From Candidatus Kapaibacterium sp. (GTDB lineage: Bacteria; Bacteroidota; Ignavibacteria; Kapaibacteriales; HRBIN21): a stretch of DNA of 7,088 bases. The stretch is taken from NCBI GenBank assembly GCA_025055465.1, contig JANWXA010000101.1, positions 1 to 7,088 of the forward strand. The letters are read 5' to 3'. The notes under the pieces are model-generated. The model saw only the letters and a program-made list of their open reading frames with translations. It was not told where the DNA came from and ran no database searches. A program made the position numbers and the translations under genes. This document shows positions 1 to 4,773 of the stretch, piece by piece (positions within the stretch are counted from its first letter, which is position 1; the number at the start of each line of letters is the position of its first letter).

Positions 1-654
1 GCAATCGTCACGGTTTCCCTCCCTGCTCAAATTGCTGGAGCACCACCAACAGAGTTTCCAGATAGCCTTATAGTCTTTGAATCGCCACGGCCACTTGTCT
101 CGCCGGTAGAGCAACTTCCCACCTTCTGGGGTTTGGTGCTTACCTTTTCCGGAAATGGCTTCGGCGGAGGCGTCTTCTATCAGCAGGCCATGGCTGGCGA
201 GTGGGCATGGTCGGCAGAACTAACGGTGTCCGGAGCTCGTAACTCTGACGAATTTGAGGTCTACGATCCGTATACTGGGACAGTATACGTGCCAGGTAAG
301 GTTAACCGCCTATTTACGGCACCGGTGTCGTTGAGTTTACTGCATTTCCTCTTCACGGAGTCGTTGGAAGAGACTTTTGCCCCATCGGTGTCAGTTGGGT
401 TTGTACCAACTTGGATTATTGCCACTCCGTATGCAGAGGAATTTTTCCGTGCTTTCCGGAAGGCGCGGCTGTTTCTACGTTTAGGTGGGCATGTCGGGGT
501 TGGGGCTCGAATTCGGTACGGGAGTCAGAGCTTCCTGAGCATCGGGGTGAGATACTACACTATTCCTTTTGGAGGGGCTGGGTTGGAGAGTATTCGTGGT
601 CGGCCCATTCGGGATTTTGGCGGAATTGTGCTGAGCCTACGCTTACCACTGTGA
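1..654 (+). CDS. Small outer-membrane beta-barrel protein, N-terminus cut by window edge
   Basis: The frame is open from base 1 to the TGA at 652-654, giving 217 residues with no start inside the window. The first residues look like the end of a signal peptide: a hydrophobic run, then an Ala-rich patch (LPAQIAGA, residues 7-14) before a Pro-rich linker. Probably only 10-20 residues are missing. From about residue 41 the protein alternates hydrophobic and polar residues in strands separated by Gly-rich turns, as in small outer-membrane barrels. It carries a recognisable block, YDPYTG (89-93 region) followed by YVPGKVNR (96-103), that I associate with barrel proteins of Ignavibacteria/Chlorobi-type genomes. 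That association is from memory. The last strand is GGIVLSLRLPL, without the usual terminal Phe. The function is unknown; a structural or transport barrel is likely. A TTG at 133 is an internal codon, not the start. Confidence 0.7.
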   Translation, partial: AIVTVSLPAQIAGAPPTEFPDSLIVFESPRPLVSPVEQLPTFWGLVLTFSGNGFGGGVFYQQAMAGEWAWSAELTVSGARNSDEFEVYDPYTGTVYVPGKVNRLFTAPVSLSLLHFLFTESLEETFAPSVSVGFVPTWIIATPYAEEFFRAFRKARLFLRLGGHVGVGARIRYGSQSFLSIGVRYYTIPFGGAGLESIRGRPIRDFGGIVLSLRLPL

Positions 655-1200
655 TGGAGGTGTGGTAAGCAATCCGGCAAAGGCAATCGTACGTTGACAG
701 AGCTGACCGGGGGCTCACATGGTGCTGGCCTGTTCCTGATTTTTCTAATGACTGTGCCATCCCAAAGTGAATCGGCCGTGTCAGACTCCCCACGGGCACC
801 TGCTGAATTCGAGCCTCGTCTGGCGAGGGTGTGGGCAACAGAGAACAGAGGGGGCAACCATCTATTTCCGTACCGAGAGAGCTTTTCACTCCGCTTGTAT
901 GGCAAACCCACACTCTCCCGAGATGGGGTATACCTCAATAGGCAAAGAGATTAGGTATGGATGCGTTGGTCGGGATTGGGAATAATTGCAAGGGGATCTA
1001 TGGCGCAACCCTATTTGCGATCACAGGGTGGCGTTACGGCGAGGGACGGTCAGAGAGGTTGGGCTGTGCTGACTCGACTAAGTAACATTGTGGCCGTGTG
1101 GTTGGAAGCTGCTACTCTATCCGATCCGCAGCGGAGCCATGGCTACTCGAACCAAGCGGAATTGCCTACGTGTGGATGCTGAAAATTCATAGAGTCACGG
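655..1200. other. Gap without a convincing gene; long open stretch in the barrel gene's frame
   Basis: No recognisable protein family appears here on either strand. The frame of the upstream barrel gene stays open for 99 codons after its stop (655-951, stop TAG 952-954) and again for 75 codons (955-1179, stop TGA 1180-1182). The first stretch could start at TTG 694. It contains a hydrophobic run, GLFLIFLMTV (727-756), followed by a Ser/Ala-rich patch, which is weakly signal-peptide-like, but it has no ATG and no good ribosome binding site. The second stretch matches nothing I know. Reading options are chance, a decayed gene, or a small secreted protein. An imperfect hairpin lies at 1004-1033, and a perfect 10-bp palindrome, AGCCATGGCT, at 1135-1144. 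Neither is diagnostic. Confidence 0.4.
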
Positions 1201-1386
1201 GTAGGCGCAAGCCTTTTACGATGTCTTGAGCAGGGGCAGAAGGTGAGGTGAAGCCTCCTGCCGCGTACTTCGTGTGCGCGGAGAAAGGCGCACTGTGAAG
1301 CCTGAAGTTATCGAGGCGGTGTGAGCGGCGGAAGGGCCGTTTTGGAACAAGGGTTCTGGAGAGGGGGGATAGCGTGTGAACATGCT
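1201..1386 (+). ncRNA. Candidate structured RNA or leader, unidentified
   Basis: This stretch upstream of the RlpA-like gene packs many short stem-loops readable by eye. They are AGGC-GCAA-GCCT with a GNRA loop followed by TTT (1203-1217); GAGG/CCTC within GGCAG/CTGCC (1235-1262); an 8-bp stem CCGCGTAC/GTGCGCGG with a TTCGT loop (1261-1281); GTGCGC/GCGCAC (1274-1293); GCCTGA/TC-G-AGGC with one bulge (1300-1317); AGCGGC/GCCGTT (1324-1341); GGAAC/GTTCT (1344-1357); and AGCGTG/CATGCT with a TGAA loop (1371-1386). The stems at 1261-1281 and 1274-1293 exclude each other. The sequence lacks RNase P, tmRNA, SRP or tRNA hallmarks that I could recognise. It may be a long 5' leader of the next gene, a free RNA, or simply G-rich DNA that folds readily. 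The strand is assumed from its neighbours. Confidence 0.3.
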
Positions 1387-1510
1387 GTCATTGTTCGATC
1401 AGGTTTGATTCATCGGATTGGGCGTTTTTCGCGGATTGGATGGAGGCTTATGAAGATGTCGTTTGCCATAGTTGGCGTTTGGTAATAGTGCGGGAAAGGT
1501 ACCTAAGACA

Positions 1511-1516
1511 AAGGAG
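1511..1516 (+). promoter_or_regulatory. Ribosome binding site that sets the rlpA-like start
   Basis: AAGGAG lies 6 nt before the ATG at 1523, which is the best Shine-Dalgarno match in the window. It argues for that ATG rather than the in-frame TTG at 1472, which would add 17 Lys/Gly-rich residues ahead of an otherwise normal signal peptide. Confidence 0.75.
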
Positions 1517-1522
1517 AAAGAG

Positions 1523-2272
1523 ATGGTTGTTCGGCTGCTTTATCGCTGGTCATTACTTGGATGGCTCGTGTTTTGGGGGGTGCTTGTCCTTGTGCTCTCC
1601 CTTACTCTACTGGTGCAGGCCCGAGAGAGTGGAGTGGAGGACAGTGTGGAGAATTTGCCGGATTCGACTGCCGAGCGGTTTGTGGTTCAGGAATGGGGCC
1701 CATTTGCCGTGCAGGAAGGACTTGCAACGTGGTATGGGCCAGGATTTCACGGGCGGCGGACAGCCTCGGGGGAACGCTACAACATGTATGAGCTAACGGC
1801 AGCCCATCGTTGGCTACCCTTTGGGGTATTGGTGCGGGTCAGCTTGCCGAATAAGGATTCGGCAGTAGTAGTTCAGATTACTGATCGCGGGCCTTTCGTG
1901 CGGCGACGCATCATTGATCTATCGTGGGCTGCTGCGCGTGCCCTGGGCGTTCGGTTGCATCCTGTTCGGATCGAAGCCTTCTTGCCCCCGCAGGACCGGC
2001 AGAGCATAGTGGGGTTCGGCTTGGGGTGGAGGCCCTATGTTTTCAGCCGAGAGGCCTTCACCATCCTCGATACAATTACAGAATGGACGGAAGCCGTTCG
2101 GATGTGGCAGCGCTACCGTGCTGAACGGCCGGAGGCTTGGCTTCTTGTCGCATGGCCGCCGGGGCAGGACAGTGCTGAGAGTCGACAACCGTATCGCTTG
2201 TGGTTTCATGTCGGTATTCTACTCCCGACGGTGGCCAGTTCACTGTGGTCAAGCCGTGTGGAAAAAGAGTGA
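1523..2272 (+). CDS. rlpA: RlpA-like septal-ring/peptidoglycan double-psi beta-barrel protein
   Basis: The protein has 249 residues. It begins with a basic n-region (R4, R8) and a long hydrophobic stretch (about 10-30) ending in VQA (31-33), a plausible signal peptidase I site. There is no lipobox, unlike classical RlpA lipoproteins. The double-psi barrel spans about 65-152 with the family's landmarks: ATWYGPGFHGRRTASGER (68-85), TAAH (92-95), LPFG (98-101), DRGPF (121-125) and RIIDLS (129-134). RlpA proteins bind denuded glycans, and in Pseudomonas they cleave them as lytic transglycosylases. This one should act in the periplasm. The GER-x-D Asp, important in the Pseudomonas enzyme as I recall it, is Asn here (N87), while E84, H95 and D121 are kept. 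Residues 153-249 form a C-terminal extension. Its end (YRLWFHVG, 224-231) faintly recalls the first strand of a SPOR domain, but no full SPOR domain follows. The family call is secure; catalytic activity is uncertain. Confidence 0.88.
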   Translation: MVVRLLYRWSLLGWLVFWGVLVLVLSLTLLVQARESGVEDSVENLPDSTAERFVVQEWGPFAVQEGLATWYGPGFHGRRTASGERYNMYELTAAHRWLPFGVLVRVSLPNKDSAVVVQITDRGPFVRRRIIDLSWAAARALGVRLHPVRIEAFLPPQDRQSIVGFGLGWRPYVFSREAFTILDTITEWTEAVRMWQRYRAERPEAWLLVAWPPGQDSAESRQPYRLWFHVGILLPTVASSLWSSRVEKE

Positions 2273-2275
2273 GTG

Positions 2276-2303
2276 CGTAGGAGCCCTGCGTCCAAGTATT
2301 TTT
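2276..2303 (+). terminator. Possible weak intrinsic terminator after the rlpA-like gene
   Basis: CGTAGG (2276-2281) pairs with CCTGCG (2285-2290), one pair being G-U, around an AGC loop. A run of five T follows at 2299-2303. The 8-nt gap between stem and T-run is longer than in canonical terminators, so the call is weak. The parallel arrangement before purB is what makes it worth recording. Confidence 0.3.
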
Positions 2304-2304
2304 G
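2297..2304 (+). promoter_or_regulatory. Bacteroidota-type -7 promoter element (TAnnTTTG) before dapA
   Basis: TATTTTTG matches the Bacteroidota -7 consensus TAnnTTTG. It ends 36 nt before the dapA ATG, predicting a 5' leader of roughly 25-32 nt. The same octamer occurs at the equivalent place before purB. I see no matching -33 TTTG upstream, and the host lineage is inferred, so confidence is limited. Confidence 0.4.
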
Positions 2305-2327
2305 CGTTGTATTTCGCAGAGTGCGCT

Positions 2328-2331
2328 GGAG
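2328..2331 (+). promoter_or_regulatory. Ribosome binding site of dapA
   Basis: GGAG stands 9 nt before the ATG at 2341. It supports that start over the upstream in-frame TTG at 2302, which would add 13 residues not typical of DapA. Confidence 0.6.
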
Positions 2332-2340
2332 ATAAGTGGA

Positions 2341-3243
2341 ATGGTGCGTCTCCGCGGTACGCTAACAGCTGTGGTAACCCCGTTTCAGCGTGATGGTTCT
2401 ATTGATTGGGACTCCTTTCAGCGGCTCGTGGAGTTCCAAATCCGGTCGGGTGTCGAAGGGCTGGTCCCTATTGGTTCAACGGGAGAAGGGGCGACGCTGG
2501 ACTTCGGCGAAAAAGTTGAGGTTATCGCCCGTGTGGTAGAGTGGGTTGGCAAACGGGTCCCTGTTATTGTGGGCACGGGTACAAACGACACTCGGACAAC
2601 GATTGCGCTAACTCGCGAGGCGCAGAGACTCGGGGCTGATGCTGCTCTTGTTGTTTGCCCTTACTATAATAAGCCCACCCAGCAGGGACTGTATGCTCAT
2701 TTTCAGGCGATTGCGGAGGCGGTGGAGTTGCCGCTGGTGCTCTACAATGTTCCCAGTCGGACGGCGGTGAACATGACTGCGGAGACACAATTACGCTTGG
2801 CCGAAGACTTTCCCTTCATCATTGCTACCAAGGAGGCTTCCGGGAACCTGGAACAGGTGATGGAGCTCATCGCTGCCGCACCGGAGCACTTTTCTGTCTT
2901 GGCGGGGGACGATGCGCTTGCGTTACCGATCATTGCTTGTGGTGGTGTGGGGGTTGTGTCGGTGATTTCCAACTACGCTCCACAGCAGTTTGGCGATTGT
3001 ATTCGGGCAGCGTTGAATGGAGAGTGGGAACGGGCACGGAGGCTACACTATGCTCTTTTCCCCCTGATGCAGCTCAACTTCGTCGAGTCAAACCCAATAC
3101 CGGTCAAAGCAGCGTTGGCAATGCTGGGGATGGTGGAGGAAGCGTATCGGCTGCCGTTGACGCCGTTGCAGTCACGTCATCGGGAAATGCTGGAACGGGC
3201 TCTGCGGGGGATTGGGCTTCTCCAGACAGCAGCGAGAGCATGA
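2341..3243 (+). CDS. dapA: 4-hydroxy-tetrahydrodipicolinate synthase (DapA)
   Basis: DapA condenses pyruvate with L-aspartate-4-semialdehyde, the first committed step to diaminopimelate and lysine, in the cytoplasm. The 300-residue length and TIM-barrel order are normal for the family. Visible landmarks are the N-terminal RGTLTAVVTPF (5-15), GSTGEGATL (45-53), GTGTNDT (78-84), CPYYNKPTQQG (106-116), LYNVPSRT (134-141) and ATKEASGN (162-169). The Schiff-base lysine is K164, and the catalytic triad corresponds to T47, Y109 and Y135, with R140 binding the aldehyde substrate's carboxylate. The first Thr of the usual TTGE is Ser (S46), a common change. Positions that bind the lysine inhibitor in E. 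coli (H53, H56, E84) are F55, K58 and T86 here, so lysine feedback is probably weak or absent. The stop overlaps the next start by ATGA, so the downstream lipoprotein is likely translationally coupled. Confidence 0.95.
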   Translation: MVRLRGTLTAVVTPFQRDGSIDWDSFQRLVEFQIRSGVEGLVPIGSTGEGATLDFGEKVEVIARVVEWVGKRVPVIVGTGTNDTRTTIALTREAQRLGADAALVVCPYYNKPTQQGLYAHFQAIAEAVELPLVLYNVPSRTAVNMTAETQLRLAEDFPFIIATKEASGNLEQVMELIAAAPEHFSVLAGDDALALPIIACGGVGVVSVISNYAPQQFGDCIRAALNGEWERARRLHYALFPLMQLNFVESNPIPVKAALAMLGMVEEAYRLPLTPLQSRHREMLERALRGIGLLQTAARA

Positions 3244-3827
3244 GAGCATGGCTTGTGGGGATAATGGGGCTTGTGGGATGTGGGCTCTTGAGTCCACGGT
3301 CTCCGCAGCCACCGGAGCCAGGAGGTGACGAAGGCTATCAGCAGCCGATCACCCCTTTGGCAGTCGTAGGGAATCTTCGCCTCTCTATTTCCCGGCGCGA
3401 TGCGGTGCTTTTCTTGCGCTGCCTGGTGGATAGTGCTGTTGCGCCGGGGAGGCTCTATCAGTTTGAACCTTCGGGACAGGCTTTAGCGCGATACGCAGCG
3501 GTTTTTGCCCAGTGGAGTCGAGAAGCCGAGTGGCGGAGTTTTGTAGCAATGATGAGTCGCATCCCCAGCGGATTGCTGCCAGAGCTGGTCCTAATTGCGC
3601 CCATGGTTGAGCAGCAGACGCCGGATTCAGCAGTCTTCCGAGCAGAATACCGGCTCTATGTTCCGCATCAGGAAGCGGAGATTCCCACCCTTGCTCGTGG
3701 AAGTTTGCGCTGGACGCTGATTCCAACGCGGGAGGGCATGTGGGCAATTCTGCGTTGGAGCGATAGAGAGCTTTCCGATACTGCTGCTGTCAGTTGGAGT
3801 GTGCTGAAGGCCCTTTGGAGTCAATGA
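3240..3827 (+). CDS. Lipoprotein with NTF2-like fold (predicted), first of a tandem pair
   Basis: The 195-residue protein starts at the ATG overlapping the dapA stop. An upstream extension in this frame runs inside dapA and is a shadow. It begins MRAWLVGIMGLVGC, a short signal peptide with a clean lipobox LVGC, making C14 the lipidated residue, followed by a Pro-rich linker to about residue 40. The mature domain has RRDAVLFLRCLVDS (52-65) and ends with a strand containing W168-x-I-x-x-W173-x-D175. The same two blocks recur in the next gene, so the two proteins are paralogs. The helix followed by a Phe/Tyr-rich segment and a closing beta-sheet with Trp-x-Ile-x-x-Trp suggests an SnoaL/NTF2-like cone fold. 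That is inference without an alignment. No catalytic residues can be named. It probably sits in a membrane facing the periplasm. Confidence 0.8.
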   Translation: MRAWLVGIMGLVGCGLLSPRSPQPPEPGGDEGYQQPITPLAVVGNLRLSISRRDAVLFLRCLVDSAVAPGRLYQFEPSGQALARYAAVFAQWSREAEWRSFVAMMSRIPSGLLPELVLIAPMVEQQTPDSAVFRAEYRLYVPHQEAEIPTLARGSLRWTLIPTREGMWAILRWSDRELSDTAAVSWSVLKALWSQ

Positions 3828-4321
3828 GATCCTGGATGTGGCTCTGGAGTCTCTGTTGCCTTGGCTGTTTGAATCCCTTTGCTCCACGGCTGTCTGAAGG
3901 GGCACCCGACCACGGGGTTTTGGCTGACCAACGTACGATTGAGGGGCTCTTCCAGAATTTTCGCTATGCCTACATGCTCAAGGACACGGTACTTTACGGG
4001 CGCCTGCTGGATAGCGCCTTCACGTTTACGTACCGCAATTACGATCGGGGGGTGGACGTAACGTGGGGGCGTCATGAAGACATTCAGGCTACGGCTGGGC
4101 TTTTCCGGGCAGCCCAGCAGATAGAGCTCGTCTGGCATGAAATCGTGGCCTCATACGGGGACTCGCTGCGGCAGGATGTGTCGCGTAGCTTTGCCTTGGC
4201 TGTCCTGTTCTCTCCGGTGGATGTGGTTCGTGTCTACGGGCGGGCAACCCTCCGATTACAGCGAGCTCATCCGGGCGAGCCTTGGCGAATTCTGAGCTGG
4301 CGGGATGAATCCAATTACTGA
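3824..4321 (+). CDS. Lipoprotein with NTF2-like fold (predicted), second of a tandem pair
   Basis: The protein has 165 residues and begins at the ATG overlapping the previous stop (ATGA), with GGAG at 3817-3820 only 3 nt ahead. The signal peptide is short, hydrophobic and Trp/Cys-rich. The likely lipidated residue is C15 (CLGC). The -3 position is Cys rather than Leu, so lipidation is a little less certain than in its neighbour. LKDTVLYGRLLDS (52-64) matches the neighbour's 52-65 block, and W154-x-I-x-x-W159-x-D161 matches its C-terminal strand. Between them lie an aromatic segment, FTFTYRNYDRG (67-76), and a WG-R-HED stretch (81-86) absent from the sister protein, which has a longer, different middle. 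The pattern fits a compact NTF2-like domain. Ligand and partners are unknown. It may form a heterodimer with the upstream lipoprotein, which is speculation. Confidence 0.8.
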   Translation: MRSWMWLWSLCCLGCLNPFAPRLSEGAPDHGVLADQRTIEGLFQNFRYAYMLKDTVLYGRLLDSAFTFTYRNYDRGVDVTWGRHEDIQATAGLFRAAQQIELVWHEIVASYGDSLRQDVSRSFALAVLFSPVDVVRVYGRATLRLQRAHPGEPWRILSWRDESNY

Positions 4322-4327
4322 GAGCCC

Positions 4328-4708
4328 ATGCAGTGGTTGCGACATCTGCTACGGTTTGAGCATCAACACGAGCCCCTGGCGTCTTCCCAGCGGTTTTGGG
4401 GACGCCTTGCTGTCTTTTGGCTCCTGGTAGTGGGGATTTTGGGATGTGTCTTAGTCCTCGGCGTCTTGGGCTATCACTGGCTTGGAGGGCTGCCGTGGGT
4501 GGATGCTCTGCTGGAGGCCGCTCTGATTTTGGGTGGGATGGGCCCCCTGCATCCCTTACCAACGACAGCCGCCAAGCTCTTTGCTGCTTTCTATGCCCTT
4601 TTTAGTGGCCTCTTCTTTATTGCCGCTATTGGAGTTATGCTGAGCCCGATTTTTCATAGAATTGCTCATCGCCTTCATACTCAGATGCCTGAGGATGACT
4701 ACGTATAG
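4328..4708 (+). CDS. Two-helix membrane protein related to the ion-channel pore module, filter altered
   Basis: The 126-residue protein starts 6 nt after the preceding stop, without a strong ribosome binding site, so it probably belongs to the dapA unit. A hydrophilic start (1-24) is followed by TM1 (about 25-48), then GYHWLGGLPWVDALLEAALI (48-67), then TM2 (about 84-108) and a basic His/Arg-rich tail (HRIAHRLH, 110-117). This order copies the TM1-pore helix-filter-TM2 plan of two-TM K+ channels, including the WxDAL-type pore helix and a HPL after the filter. The filter itself reads GGMGPLHP (69-76) where a channel has TVGYGD. I recall uncharacterised bacterial proteins with the same GGMGP motif, so this looks like a coherent family and not a damaged channel. 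Ion conduction is unproven and K+ selectivity is unlikely. Confidence 0.75.
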   Translation: MQWLRHLLRFEHQHEPLASSQRFWGRLAVFWLLVVGILGCVLVLGVLGYHWLGGLPWVDALLEAALILGGMGPLHPLPTTAAKLFAAFYALFSGLFFIAAIGVMLSPIFHRIAHRLHTQMPEDDYV

Positions 4709-4711
4709 CAT

Positions 4712-4740
4712 CGGGTGCAGCATAGGTGCCCGCTATTTTT
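4712..4740 (+). terminator. Probable intrinsic terminator between the pore-like gene and purB
   Basis: CGGGTGC (4712-4718) pairs with GTGCCCG (4726-4732) over 7 bp, two of them G-U, around a 7-nt loop. CTA and five T follow (4736-4740). It lies immediately after the stop at 4706-4708 and would end the dapA unit. The stem is short and partly wobble, so termination may be incomplete. Confidence 0.5.
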
Positions 4741-4741
4741 G
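4734..4741 (+). promoter_or_regulatory. Bacteroidota-type -7 promoter element (TAnnTTTG) before purB
   Basis: TATTTTTG, the same octamer as before dapA, ends 32 nt before the purB ATG. It overlaps the T-run of the terminator hairpin, so termination of one unit and initiation of the next would share the same bases. No clear -33 TTTG is visible. Confidence 0.4.
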
Positions 4742-4773
4742 TAGAGCTGAGACCTGCCAGCCTCTGTGGCTTG

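Noticed and set aside
694..722. TTGACA at 694-699 as a sigma-70 -35 box
   Set aside because: At 16-18 nt spacing the downstream hexamers (around ACATGG/CATGGT) do not resemble TATAAT, and no gene follows at a suitable distance.
555..938. Minus-strand reading frame of 127 codons
   Set aside because: It overlaps the end of the barrel gene, is Arg/Pro/Ser-rich with no recognisable motif, and looks like an antisense shadow.
1135..1144. Perfect palindrome AGCCATGGCT as an operator
   Set aside because: It is a single 10-bp palindrome with no second copy and no adjacent promoter, so chance is a sufficient explanation.
1145..1160. GGTTCGAGT on the minus strand as a tRNA T-loop
   Set aside because: The T-stem does not close (CTTGG against AGCCA) and no cloverleaf fits.
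1201..1390. RNase P RNA, tmRNA, SRP RNA or group II intron domain V
   Set aside because: None of their conserved cores is present, for example no GAGGAAAGTC, no tRNA-like 3' end, and no domain V stem.
1391..1400. TTGTTCGATC resembling a tRNA T-loop
   Set aside because: The flanking 5-nt arms do not pair, and no acceptor, D or anticodon arm can be built upstream.
1472..1522. TTG 1472 as start of the rlpA-like gene
   Set aside because: It lacks a ribosome binding site, whereas ATG 1523 has AAGGAG at ideal spacing and gives a normal signal peptide.
2937..3239. N-terminal extension of the first lipoprotein into dapA
   Set aside because: The extension is dapA read in another frame. The proper start at 3240 gives a clean signal peptide and lipobox.
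4089..4562. Minus-strand reading frame of 157 codons
   Set aside because: It lies opposite two well-supported + strand genes, and its Ala/Pro/Arg-rich composition is that of an antisense frame.
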